From JAJYUU01 sp963822955 (GTDB taxonomy: Bacteria; Actinomycetota; Actinomycetes; Streptosporangiales; Streptosporangiaceae), in the NCBI GenBank assembly GCA_963822955.1, contig CAWGJS010000008.1, positions 806,001-870,000 of the forward strand: a DNA stretch of 64,000 nt. The letters run 5' to 3'. The notes under the pieces were generated by a model. The model was not told the DNA's origin and did no database searches. It worked only from the letters and a program-made list of their open reading frames with translations. Positions 52,967 to 61,709 of this stretch are shown piece by piece. Numbering within the stretch: position 1 is the stretch's first letter; every line of letters starts with the position of its first letter. The translations under genes and the position numbers were made by a program.

Positions 52967-53159
52967 TGATCCGGTAGGTAGGGGCTGGTGCCGCGTCAGC
53001 CTGGCCGGCTGGCGACGCCAGGGCTCATCCTCCTGACGACCACAGTCGTCCCGCACACCACTTTGAGCACGATGATCACACCAGCCTCGGTTCTGACGGC
53101 ACGCGAACTATCTTGAATTGACCTCTTTCGCATTATCCGCGCAATTCACTGAATCACGA

Positions 53160-53403
53160 ATCGGTAAATGTGATTTTCCTCATACCGTTCTAATGGCAAT
53201 TTAGGCTGCAATCGAGTGGGAACTTAGGGCAGAGTGTCCGTTCGACAGCACTCTGCGTGCGTGACGGCCGCCCCTGCGGCGGCCCGGTCGCCCTGTACTT
53301 GCGACAAGTCCGCACGATGCCAATCCGCCGTTCCCAACCGCGGGTACCGAGAGCACAGGGTGGAAGCCGAGCGCGCACGTGCGCGCCCGACAGAAGGCTC
53401 ATC
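53160..53403 (+). promoter_or_regulatory. Long structured leader of transglycosylase-like gene, possible riboswitch
   Basis: The 240 bp before the TTG start hold GC-rich inverted repeats, including the perfect 16-bp palindrome GCGCGCACGTGCGCGC (53371-53386) between GGGTGGAAGCC and CCGACAG. This order loosely recalls the c-di-AMP (ydaO) riboswitch found before cell-wall hydrolases in actinobacteria, but the core GGGUGAAUC and CAGCUAACCUC strings are not matched well. Low confidence. Confidence 0.2.
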
Positions 53404-54039
53404 TTGTCCCCCTTCAGGACATCTAGCCCCGTTACGTCAGTCAAGATCCATCGCGCTCTAACCGGCTCGGCCGTGGCCATAGCGGCCGTGGTCGCCGGCA
53501 CCCTCGGTGCCTGGTCAGCAGGCGCGGCGGCTCACCCCGCCGCGATTGCCAGGCCCGCCGGCCTCGTCCGCGAGGTCAGCCCGGTCACTTCCGGGCCAGC
53601 GCAGCTCCCCTCCGCGCAGTCCGCCGGAAGACCGTCCGCCGGACAGCAGGCTGGTGAACTCGATGCGTTCAGCGCGACCGCAGTGAGCTCGGCCAGCGCC
53701 CTGGTCAGGCAAGACCCACGAGGGAAGAGCAAGGCAGCGCTGACCCCCCGCCAGATCGCCAGGAGGCTGCTGCGCCACTTCCACTGGGGCAGGCGGCAGT
53801 TCCGGTACCTGGACCCGCTCTGGAATCGCGAGAGCAGCTGGAACATCCGCGCCTACAACCTGTACTCAGGCGCGTACGGCATTCCGCAGGCGGTCCCCGG
53901 CTCCAAGATGGCCTCGGCCGGACGGCACTGGCGCACGAGCGCCGCGACTCAGATCCGGTGGGGCCTGAGGTACATCAAGGACCGGTACGGCTCCCCGAGG
54001 GCTGCCTGGGAACACGAGATGGCCACCGGCTGGTACTAG
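53404..54039 (+). CDS. Secreted lytic transglycosylase-like (SLT fold) protein
   Basis: Likely cell-wall hydrolase. Seen: 211 residues from TTG 53404, chosen because AGAAGG lies 6 bases upstream; a longer frame from 53257 lacks a site. Signal peptide (about 10-35, ending in GAAAHPA), an Ala/Ser/Gln-rich linker and a C-terminal domain (RRQFRYLDPLWNRESSWNIR, LYSGAYGIPQAVPGSKMASA, IRWGLRYIKDRYGSPRAAWE). The catalytic Glu of NRESSWN and the YGIPQ motif fit the goose-type/SLT lysozyme fold. Known: related proteins act in growth or resuscitation. No LysM domain. Confidence 0.7.
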   Translation: MSPFRTSSPVTSVKIHRALTGSAVAIAAVVAGTLGAWSAGAAAHPAAIARPAGLVREVSPVTSGPAQLPSAQSAGRPSAGQQAGELDAFSATAVSSASALVRQDPRGKSKAALTPRQIARRLLRHFHWGRRQFRYLDPLWNRESSWNIRAYNLYSGAYGIPQAVPGSKMASAGRHWRTSAATQIRWGLRYIKDRYGSPRAAWEHEMATGWY

Positions 54040-54255
54040 CGAAACCTGATCCGGTTACGGGCCGGTGCGGCGGGCGTCACGTGCTCGCGGCACCGGCCCT
54101 GCCCGCCCGCGGCGATGTTCCGTCGGCGAGCCGGTCCGCGGCCGGGAACGGCCAGACAGATCTTTGCCTGGCAGTGAGCTGAGATACAGTGAGCGGCCGG
54201 GACTCCGGCTCCCCGTGTACACCTCCGCTCCACGGTCCAGAAAGCCCGATGCCGC

Positions 54256-56421
54256 ATGCCCAAGCTCACTCAGTTCGTGCTGCGCCACCGCCGCCTCGTC
54301 GGGGTGTTCTGGCTGGTCGCGTTCATGATCGGCGGGTATGCGTCGTCGGTGCTGAGCGGGCATCTCAGCATGAGCTTCGAGATCCCCGGCACGCCCAGCG
54401 ACATCGCCGACACTGCGATCGTGGCGCACTACCGCAGCGGCGGTCCCGAGGTACCGCTGGTACCGGTGATCAGGCTGCCCGCGGGCATGACGGCCGCGGA
54501 GCCGCGGGCACGGGCTGACCTGCAGGCTGGCTTCGCCGCCGTCGCGCTGATCGGCTGGCCCGCCGCCGGTCCTAGCAGAGTGGTCTCGTTCGCGAGCACC
54601 GGCAATCGCGGCTTTGTCTCTGCCGATGGCCGGACAACCTTCGGCCTGGTCTTCACCCCAACCAACGGCAACCAGCAGCAGGATCCGGTGATCCCGACGG
54701 CCCAGGTCCGGGCTGTGCTGCTGCACCACCTGCCACCGGGCTCGCAGGTCGAGGTGACCGGCCTGTCCCCGCTGACCGCTGCTGGCGGCTCGAGCGCAGG
54801 CCCGGGCGTACTTGACGAGATCCTCATCGGCGGCCTGGGTGCTCTGGCCATCCTGGCCTTCGTGTTCGCCTCGTTGCTGGCCATCGTGCCGCTGCTGATC
54901 GCGGCCGCGTCGGTGACGACTGCGTTCCTCGCCATTCTCGGCCTGACGTACCTGATGGACGTCAACTTCGTCGTCCAGTTCCTCGTCGGGCTCATCGGCC
55001 TGGGCGTCGCCATCGACTACTCGCTCTTGCTCATCACCCGCTGGCGCGAGGAGCTGGCGCACGGCGCGGAGAACCAGGCGGCGATCGGCCGCGCGATGGA
55101 GACAGCCGGGCGCGCGATCGTGTTCAGCGGAGTCACTGTCGCGCTGGGCTTGCTCGCCCTGATCGCGCTGCCGATCCCGTTCATCCGCAGCATCGGCATC
55201 GGAGGCATGCTGATTCCGCTGATCAGCGTTGCCGTGACGCTAACCCTGGTGCCCGCCGTGCTGGCGGGAATCGGGCCGCGGCTGGAGTGGCCGCGGCTGC
55301 GGCACGAGCGCAGCGCCAGCCGGGGCTGGACGGGCTGGGCGCGCCTGGTCGTGCGCAGGCGCTGGCTGGCGGCGGCCGCCGGTCTCGCCGTGCTGGTAGC
55401 GCTGTGCAGCGCGGCTCTCAGCATGCACGTCGGTGACGCCAGCACGAACTCGCTGTCGCAGCGCGGTCCTGCTCGCGACGGGGTCGTCATGCTCGAGCAG
55501 GCGGGCATCCCGGTGGGTGTGCTCGCCCCGATCGAGGTGCTGGCACCCGCCGGGCCGCCGGCACAAGCCGTCCTCACCGCGCTGACTCGCGTGCCCGGCA
55601 TCCGGGCGGTGGTTGCCCCGCCCGGCCCGACCTGGCAGCGCGGCGGCACCGCCCTGGCTGAGGTTCTGCCGGAGGCTGACGGCGCGAGCCCGGCTGGCCT
55701 GACGACTGCCTCAGCCGTCCGGGACACACTGTCGCGGGATGCGCCGGCCGCTCTGGTCGGCGGCTACTCGCCGGGCCTGGTCGATCAGATCCATTCGCTC
55801 TACGGCGACTTTCCCTGGGTGCTCGCGGGCCTGGCGCTGATCACGTTCATCCTGCTGGCGCGGGCGTTCCGGTCGCTGCTGCTGCCGCTGAAGGCCATCG
55901 CGGCGAACCTGCTGTCCGTGGGCGCGGTCTATGGCGTGCTCGTTCTGGTCTGGCAGGACGGCTATGGCTCGAAGCCGATCTGGGGCCTGCCGGCTACTGG
56001 CGCGATCACCGGCTGGATACCGCTGTTCGTCTTCGCGTTCGTCTACGGGCTGTCCATGGACTACGAGGTGTTCATCCTCACCCGGATGCGCGAGGAGTAC
56101 GACGCCACCGGGTCCACCGACCAGGCAGTAATCACCGGGCTTGCCCGCACCGGCCGGCTGGTCACTTCGGCAGCGCTCATCCTCTTCTTGGCGATGGCGG
56201 CACTCGCGAGCGCACCGTTCACCTTCCTCAAGATCTTCGCGACCGGTGTCGGAGCCGGAATCCTGCTGGACGCCACAGTGGTCAGGTCGCTGCTCGTGCC
56301 GGCAATCGTGTCACTGCTCGGCCGGTGGAACTGGTGGCTGCCAGGGTGGGCGGCCAGGTTGCTGCGTGTCGAGCCGGTACCGGCTGCGGACGCGTCCCTG
56401 ACAACGGCGGGAACGAGGTAA
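54256..56421 (+). CDS. MMPL-type RND transporter
   Basis: Proton-driven export of lipids or hydrophobic compounds. Seen: 721 residues with about eleven membrane spans. First: LRHRRLVGVFWLVAFMIGGY; a cluster at about 190-370 with GLIGLGVAIDYSLLLITRWR (the MMPL GxxxDY motif), and the repeated second half with VYGLSMDYEVFILTRMREEY. Both GxxxDY/GxSMDYE motifs support the MMPL family rather than SecD/F. No partner genes such as tetR or lipid synthase are adjacent. The start lacks a clear RBS. Confidence 0.9.
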   Translation: MPKLTQFVLRHRRLVGVFWLVAFMIGGYASSVLSGHLSMSFEIPGTPSDIADTAIVAHYRSGGPEVPLVPVIRLPAGMTAAEPRARADLQAGFAAVALIGWPAAGPSRVVSFASTGNRGFVSADGRTTFGLVFTPTNGNQQQDPVIPTAQVRAVLLHHLPPGSQVEVTGLSPLTAAGGSSAGPGVLDEILIGGLGALAILAFVFASLLAIVPLLIAAASVTTAFLAILGLTYLMDVNFVVQFLVGLIGLGVAIDYSLLLITRWREELAHGAENQAAIGRAMETAGRAIVFSGVTVALGLLALIALPIPFIRSIGIGGMLIPLISVAVTLTLVPAVLAGIGPRLEWPRLRHERSASRGWTGWARLVVRRRWLAAAAGLAVLVALCSAALSMHVGDASTNSLSQRGPARDGVVMLEQAGIPVGVLAPIEVLAPAGPPAQAVLTALTRVPGIRAVVAPPGPTWQRGGTALAEVLPEADGASPAGLTTASAVRDTLSRDAPAALVGGYSPGLVDQIHSLYGDFPWVLAGLALITFILLARAFRSLLLPLKAIAANLLSVGAVYGVLVLVWQDGYGSKPIWGLPATGAITGWIPLFVFAFVYGLSMDYEVFILTRMREEYDATGSTDQAVITGLARTGRLVTSAALILFLAMAALASAPFTFLKIFATGVGAGILLDATVVRSLLVPAIVSLLGRWNWWLPGWAARLLRVEPVPAADASLTTAGTR

Positions 56422-56731
56422 CCCCGCCACGCAGTGACCACGCGACCTCGGCAGCTTCGGGGCGCAAAGTCTCGTGGCCAGAGTCACTAGCCGGACGGCA
56501 GTTGTCAGTGGTCATCAAGTCGTACCAAATCGCTCGGTTGCGGCATGGCGGCCACGCGCAATCCGTGCGAGACTGAGCGGGAAATCTAGGGCCGGATGCA
56601 GCGCTCCGGCCCTAGTCCATGTCCGGACCCGGTCGCATCCCGGGCCTGCTGGTGCCTTGCCGAAGCCACCGACAGGCAAAGTTCCGGGCGGTGCGGCAGT
56701 GGGCCAGCTCGTCGCGAGTTATCCTGCCGGC
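56422..56731. other. 310-bp intergenic region
   Basis: No supported gene. A weak in-frame extension of the downstream gene runs through it from 56474 but has no RBS or conserved residues. Confidence 0.3.
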
Positions 56732-57136
56732 ATGAGTACGTCGCCGGTGTCCCCAGAGGACATCCGGGCCGCGGCTGAAGTGCGTGCCGAGCTGGGGCCG
56801 GAGTACAGCGACGCGGTAGTGGCTGCGTTCATCGCAGAAGTCGACAGGCAGGTGGCCGCCCGCGTCGAGGCGCGGCTGGCCAGCACCGCCCAGGCCCCGC
56901 CAGCCGCGCGTGAAAGCCGCCTCGCGCTGCTCAAGGGCGTGGTGATCGGAGTGTGCGCCGGAGCGCTGACGGTCGCGGGGATTGGCCTGGCCGTGTCAGG
57001 GGGATCAACGGGCTCGATCAGCCACCGTCCCCAGGTGGTGCCGGCGCTTAGAGGTCCGGTGCACGCCCATCTGCTGCCGGAATATCTCCCGCCCGCGCCT
57101 GTCCGGCGGAAGGCTCCCTCTCGCCCCAGCCGCTAG
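56732..57136 (+). CDS. Small single-span membrane protein with coiled N-terminus
   Basis: Unrecognised. Seen: 134 residues from ATG 56732; an N-terminal helix MSTSPVSPEDIRAAAEVRAE with EYSDAVVAAFIAEVDRQVAA, a transmembrane span at about residues 70-92 (LKGVVIGVCAGALTVAGIGL) and a Pro/Arg-rich tail. Similar short DivIVA- or DUF-like membrane proteins occur next to S9 peptidase genes in related genomes, but I would not assign one. Confidence 0.6.
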   Translation: MSTSPVSPEDIRAAAEVRAELGPEYSDAVVAAFIAEVDRQVAARVEARLASTAQAPPAARESRLALLKGVVIGVCAGALTVAGIGLAVSGGSTGSISHRPQVVPALRGPVHAHLLPEYLPPAPVRRKAPSRPSR

Positions 57137-57229
57137 CCTGACCGGTTCGATTTGCGCCAGCGCGGCCTGCCGGGTGAGCCTATGTCAGCGCGCCGGCATT
57201 CCGGGCGCAGCGACGAGAGGAAGTCACGC

Positions 57230-59626
57230 GTGGCGTACCAGACACCGGCCAGGGACATTGTCTCGATCATCGATGCGCCGCCCACCCCGGCAGCATCGCT
57301 CGCTCCGGGCCGCCGGTTCGTCGCGCTCGTGCACTACGAGTCGCACCCGCCAGTCGCTCATCTGGCCAGGCCGTACGTGGCCCTGGCAGGCGTGCGGCTC
57401 GACCCGGCACTCGGCGGCCGGCAACGGACCCGCAGGCTCACCGGGCTGTCGGTGATATCGCTGCCGGCCGGCCCGCTGCGCCGGATCGAACTGCCCGAGG
57501 GCAAGTCGGTCAGCGTGCCGTCCTGGGCGCCGGACGGCCGCCAGTTCGCATTCACGGTCGACGAGCCGGACGGGATCGCGGTCTGGGTGGCGGACGCGCA
57601 GGCCGCCACCGCCGCCCAGGTGCCGGGCCTGCGGGTGCGCGACGTACTCGGCGGAGACCCGACGTCGCCGAATTCGACCGTGCGCTGGTCCAGGGATGGC
57701 AGCGCACTGCTCGTCCTCGGTTCCCCGGCTCCGCCGGCCGCGGCAGGACCGGAGCCCATCGAGCCGCAGGTCGAGGAGGTGGCTGGCAAGCGGTCGCAGA
57801 TGGCGACGTTCACCGATCTGCTGCGGACTGACGCGGACGCTGACATCTTCGAGTCGCTGGCCACGACGATCCCGCTCCGGGTGGATCCGGAGTCAGGCGC
57901 CGTCACCGAACTCGGCCCGCCTGGCCTCTACTATCACCTGAGCGAATCGCCCGACGGCGAGCATCTGCTGGCCTACCAGTTGCAGCGGCCGTTCTCGTTC
58001 CGCGTCCCGTTCCCGTACTTCGCCCGGCGGGTCGAGGTATGGTCGGCCGGCGGCGAGCTCGAGCGGGTCATCTCCGATCTGCCGGTCAGCGACGAGGTGC
58101 CGCGGCAGGGCGTGCCCACTGGCCCGCGGATGGTGTCGTGGGAGGAGTCGGTGCCGGCCAGCCTGGTCTGGACCGAGGCGCAGGACGGCGGCGATCCGCT
58201 GGCGCAGGCTGACCATCGGGATCAGCTGTTCAGGCTGCAGGCTCCATTCGCAGACTCCCCGCTGCCCAGCGGGCTGGTCCAGCACCGCTGCCTGGGCTGG
58301 TTCGACATGACTGCCCCCGGCAACTTGCTGGTCACCGAGCACGACAGGGATCGTCGCTGGCTGACCACGCGGCTACGCGATCTCGCCGCCCCGGACGAGA
58401 GCCGCGTGATCTTCGATCACTCGGCCGACGAGGCGTACCTCGATCCCGGTACGCCGATGATGACCGTCCACCCGGACGGGACGCGCACGGTGCTCCAGGA
58501 TGGCAACCACATCTACCTGCGCGGGGAAGGCGCGAGCCCGGACGGTGACCGGCCCTTCCTGGACCGCCTCGACCTGGCCGACCTGACTACGACGCGCCTG
58601 TGGCGCAGCCCGGCCGATGGGTATGAACAGGTCCTGGGCTTCGCGGGCGACGACAGGGAGACCGTGCTGATCTGGCACGAGAGCCGGACGGAGCCGCCGA
58701 ACCTGGCAGTGACCCGGCTGGACAGCACGGACCGCACTCAGCTCACGTCCTGGCCGGATCCGCATCCGCAGCTGACTGGCATGGACAAGCGCCTGCTCAG
58801 CTACGACCGCGGCGACGGGGTGCAGTTGACGGCCATGCTGCACCTGCCGCCTGGCTACGATCCGGGACGCGACGGCCGGCTGCCGCTGGTCATCTGGGCA
58901 TATCCGCTCGACTATGGCAATGCCGCAACGGCCGGCCAGGTCCGGGGGACGACCGAGCGGTTCACGCGGCTGATGGCGTCCGACCCGGTGTGGTTCGTGC
59001 TGCGCGGGTACGCGGTGCTGCAGAACGCCACGATGCCCGTCATCGGCGACCCCGAGACCATGAACGACACCTATGTCGAGCAGATCACCCGGGCTGCTGC
59101 CGCGCACATCGGGGCACTCGCCGCCATGGGCATCGCCGATCCGGGCCGGGTCGCTGTCGGCGGGCACAGCTACGGCGCGTTCATGACGGCGAACCTGCTG
59201 GCCCACTCGGAGCTGTTCGCGGCGGGCATCGCCCGCAGCGGTGCCTACAACCGCAGCCTGACGCCCTTCGGCTTCCAGACTGAGCGGCGCAATTTCTGGG
59301 AGGCGACGGACGTCTACGACCGGGTCTCGCCGTTCAGGTACGCCGACAAGATCTCCGCGCCGCTGCTGCTCGTGCACGGCGAGCGGGACGCCAACTCCGG
59401 CACGTTCCCGATTCAGTCGCAGCGGCTCTTCCAGGCCATCCAGGGCACCGGCGGGACGGCCCGGCTGGTGATCCTGCCGCACGAGAGTCACGGCTATATC
59501 GCCCGCGAGTCGGTGCTGCACGTGCTGGCAGAGGAGTTCAGCTGGCTGGATCGCTGGCTCGACGGTAACCAAACGACGATGGAACAGGCAGGGAACGGGG
59601 CCGACGAGGACGAGGCCTGGGAGTAG
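57230..59626 (+). CDS. S9-family serine peptidase, glutamyl-endopeptidase-like
   Basis: Beta-propeller plus alpha/beta-hydrolase peptidase. Seen: 798 residues from GTG 57230, behind GAGAGGAAG; a longer start at 57152 has no such site. The N-terminal two-thirds form a propeller with DxGxxW-type repeats (SWAPDGRQFAFTVDE). The catalytic triad is complete: Ser647 in GGHSYGAF, Asp in HGERDANSGTFPIQSQRLF and His in LPHESHGYIARES. The tail pattern is that of the GEP/chloroplast glutamyl endopeptidase type (S09.021-like). No signal peptide, so likely cytoplasmic. Confidence 0.87.
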   Translation: MAYQTPARDIVSIIDAPPTPAASLAPGRRFVALVHYESHPPVAHLARPYVALAGVRLDPALGGRQRTRRLTGLSVISLPAGPLRRIELPEGKSVSVPSWAPDGRQFAFTVDEPDGIAVWVADAQAATAAQVPGLRVRDVLGGDPTSPNSTVRWSRDGSALLVLGSPAPPAAAGPEPIEPQVEEVAGKRSQMATFTDLLRTDADADIFESLATTIPLRVDPESGAVTELGPPGLYYHLSESPDGEHLLAYQLQRPFSFRVPFPYFARRVEVWSAGGELERVISDLPVSDEVPRQGVPTGPRMVSWEESVPASLVWTEAQDGGDPLAQADHRDQLFRLQAPFADSPLPSGLVQHRCLGWFDMTAPGNLLVTEHDRDRRWLTTRLRDLAAPDESRVIFDHSADEAYLDPGTPMMTVHPDGTRTVLQDGNHIYLRGEGASPDGDRPFLDRLDLADLTTTRLWRSPADGYEQVLGFAGDDRETVLIWHESRTEPPNLAVTRLDSTDRTQLTSWPDPHPQLTGMDKRLLSYDRGDGVQLTAMLHLPPGYDPGRDGRLPLVIWAYPLDYGNAATAGQVRGTTERFTRLMASDPVWFVLRGYAVLQNATMPVIGDPETMNDTYVEQITRAAAAHIGALAAMGIADPGRVAVGGHSYGAFMTANLLAHSELFAAGIARSGAYNRSLTPFGFQTERRNFWEATDVYDRVSPFRYADKISAPLLLVHGERDANSGTFPIQSQRLFQAIQGTGGTARLVILPHESHGYIARESVLHVLAEEFSWLDRWLDGNQTTMEQAGNGADEDEAWE

Positions 59627-59650
59627 CGACTGCCGCTCGGGCTGATGGGC

Positions 59651-59688
59651 GCCTCGTAGCTGGGCTCGCACAGCACCAGCTACGAGGC
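59651..59688. terminator. Bidirectional terminator hairpin
   Basis: GCCTCGTAGCTGG pairs with CCAGCTACGAGGC (perfect 13 bp, extendable to 17 with one mismatch) around a 12-base loop, between the peptidase stop (59626) and the convergent NHL-type remnant (ends 59712). Confidence 0.8.
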
Positions 59689-59711
59689 ACCCACGACGGT
59701 GAGCTGGCCGC

Positions 59712-60128
59712 TTAGCGGAGCAGGCGGAGTGCGTTCATGTCGTCGTCCACGAAATAGACGCCGCCGCGCAGCGACCGCACTGCCAGCCCGAACAGCGCGC
59801 CGGAGCCTTTCGGGCTGCCAGTCGGGTTCAGGAATCGCGAGAAGACCTGGAGGCCTACCGGAGTCACGATCTTGCCGTTGCCGCCATTGACGGTGAGTAT
59901 GTCACCGTTCGGGGCGATCGCCATGCCGAGCGGCATCGTCAGGAAGCCGCCCATGGTCACCAGGATGCCCGGGCCTGAGCTGCCAGGCCTGGTGAGTGCG
60001 TTCGGGACCGCGAAGATCCGGCTGGTCAGCGTCGACGCGACGTACAGGATCCCGTGGCGGCCGAGTCCGACCCCCGTCGGCCGACCCCGAAGCACGGCCT
60101 TGCCGTATTGCGCGCGGTGGCGCAGCAA
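59712..60128 (-). pseudogene. Remnant of an NHL/ScyD-type beta-propeller protein
   Basis: Seen: 138 residues with propeller-type repeats (LYVASTLTSRIFAVPNALTR, LTMPLGMAIAPNGDILTVNG and GALFGLAVRSLRGGVYFVDD) ending in MNALRLLR. No signal peptide or preceding repeats, and the frame starts only 56 bp from the ndk gene, so most of the N-terminus is missing. Probably a truncated remnant; whether it is expressed is unknown. Confidence 0.5.
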
Positions 60129-60183
60129 ATAGCCGGCCCACCGCCCCAGGAACGTGCGGTATGGCCGGGCGGTTCAGGTCCAG

Positions 60184-60687
60184 TTAGCGGTGGTACCGCT
60201 CGAAGGCCGAGGAGTAGTCGAAGATCTCATCCTTGGTGAACCACACATCGATTTCCTTCGCGGCTTCCTCGCGGTTGCCGGAGGCATGCACGAGGTTGGC
60301 CACGGCGATGCCGCGCTCGTTGGCATAAGCCTGGCTCATGTGGGCGAAATCGCCACGGATGGTGCCGGGGGATGCCTGGTCGGGATAGGTCGAGCCGACA
60401 AGCTTGCGCGTGCATGCAACCGCCTCAACGCCCTCGAGAACCAGGGCGAGCACGGGGCCGCTCTGCATGAATGTCTCCATCGCGTAGTAGACGGCGGGCC
60501 CGAACCGTTCTTCGAGGTCGAAGTAGTGCCGCCGGGTGAGGTCGGCATCCATCCAGACCATCTTGCTGGCGACCACCTTGAGCATCTGATCTTCGAAGCG
60601 CGAGACCACGCGGCCAATGAGCCCCCGAGCTACGGCGTCGGGCTTGAGCAGCACTAGCGTCCGCTCAACTCCGGTGTCGTTACTCAT
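60184..60687 (-). CDS. ndk: Nucleoside diphosphate kinase, long divergent type
   Basis: Transfers phosphate from ATP to NDPs. Seen: 167 residues from ATG 60687 with GAGAGGGA upstream. TLVLLKPDAVARGLIGRVVS and MQSGPVLALVLEGVEAV are conserved, STYPDQASPGTIRGDFA is the dCTP-loop region and the active-site His sits in NLVHASGNREEA. Bacterial Ndk normally ends after about 137-140 residues and has IHGSDS around the His; this form has VHASGN and a long C-terminal EIDVWFTKDEIFDYSSAFER. Such forms are known in other phyla. A second, classical ndk may exist elsewhere. Confidence 0.88.
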   Translation of the reverse strand: MSNDTGVERTLVLLKPDAVARGLIGRVVSRFEDQMLKVVASKMVWMDADLTRRHYFDLEERFGPAVYYAMETFMQSGPVLALVLEGVEAVACTRKLVGSTYPDQASPGTIRGDFAHMSQAYANERGIAVANLVHASGNREEAAKEIDVWFTKDEIFDYSSAFERYHR

Positions 60688-61022
60688 GCTGTTCCCTCTC
60701 AAGTCTGGTCTGGCCCGCCGCATTGCAGGCGCGCACAGCTTAGCGGCGCGCGGAGCATGCCTCTATGGCCGACCGGGGGACTAGGGCTAGCTGACTAGCC
60801 GCGGCCAGGCTGCGGACAGCGCGTTTCTGGCCGCGCCCAGGTCAGCAGCACCGGGCCGGAGGGGACGAAGGGCACATCAGCGCGCTTGTTCGCCTCATTC
60901 TCGCTAGTCTCGTAACTGCCGGATACATCAGCCCTGGACGCCCGCGCCAGGGCGAACCCGACGAATTAGGAACCCGGTCGATCCCGATCAGCTCCGGCCA
61001 GGTCCCGGTAAGGCAGAAGTTC
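60688..61022. other. 335-bp intergenic region between divergent ndk and a helical protein gene
   Basis: No gene or clear hairpin seen; presumably holds both promoters. Confidence 0.3.
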
Positions 61023-61709
61023 GTGCATGACACCTGGGCAGCCAGAGATCTGCCGGTCCTGGACGCGACCATCGCCCTCCTCGAGCACAGTTATATGGTC
61101 ACCGTCACCGACATCGCTACCAGCACGGGGCTGGAGCTGGCGGCGGTAGCCACGGCGCTGGAAGCTCTTGATCCGGTCTACGTCGACTTCCGCAAGACCA
61201 CCACGGGCGGGGATCCGCGGTTCTGGTACGTGTTCAAGGTCACGCCCGAGGCCCGGCGTGCTGTGGGTCAGTGGCCAACGGCGGAGGCGCTGGCCGGACG
61301 GCTGGCCGAGGAGCTGTCGGCAGCCGCGCAGGATGAGTCCGACCCGCAGCGCCATGGGCTGCTGACCTATGCGGCCCGGCTGGTCGGCGACACCCTCAGG
61401 GATGCCACCGTGCGGGCGGCCGCCCACGTGCTGTCGCCGGCCTTCGGCGGAGTGCCGCAGCCGGAGCTCGGCATGCCAGTGCCGGAGCCCGCGGATAAGC
61501 CCGTCGATGACGTCCCGAGCCTGGTTCAGCTCCCGGAGCTCCCTGAGCTGCTCCGCCCCCAGTGGCGCGCTCCGGCCGCGGCGGCCAGCGTGCGGGCAGA
61601 CAAGACAGCGCCGCAGCTGGAGCCGCCAGAGCCGGCCGCTGATCCTGCCGAGGCCGACACCGATCTCGACCTGGTGCAGGCCCGGCGAGACGCAGCGAGC
61701 GCCGTCTAG
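61023..61709 (+). CDS. Winged-helix-like protein with disordered tail, function unknown
   Basis: Seen: 228 residues from GTG 61023. The first 90 residues (LDATIALLEHSYMVTVTDIA, then LELAAVATALEALDPVYVDF, FWYVFKVTPEARRAVGQW) fit a winged helix-turn-helix fold often found at the N-terminus of small bacterial regulators; the C-terminal half is Pro/Glu/Ala-rich and disordered. Overlaps the convergent gene at 61706. No family name assigned. Confidence 0.55.
   Translation: MHDTWAARDLPVLDATIALLEHSYMVTVTDIATSTGLELAAVATALEALDPVYVDFRKTTTGGDPRFWYVFKVTPEARRAVGQWPTAEALAGRLAEELSAAAQDESDPQRHGLLTYAARLVGDTLRDATVRAAAHVLSPAFGGVPQPELGMPVPEPADKPVDDVPSLVQLPELPELLRPQWRAPAAAASVRADKTAPQLEPPEPAADPAEADTDLDLVQARRDAASAV

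Noticed and set aside
53371..53386. Insertion-sequence end or attachment site
   Set aside because: The perfect palindrome lacks flanking direct repeats and no transposase is nearby.
57130..57170. tRNA-like GGTTCGATT string
   Set aside because: No acceptor stem or anticodon arm can be formed around it.
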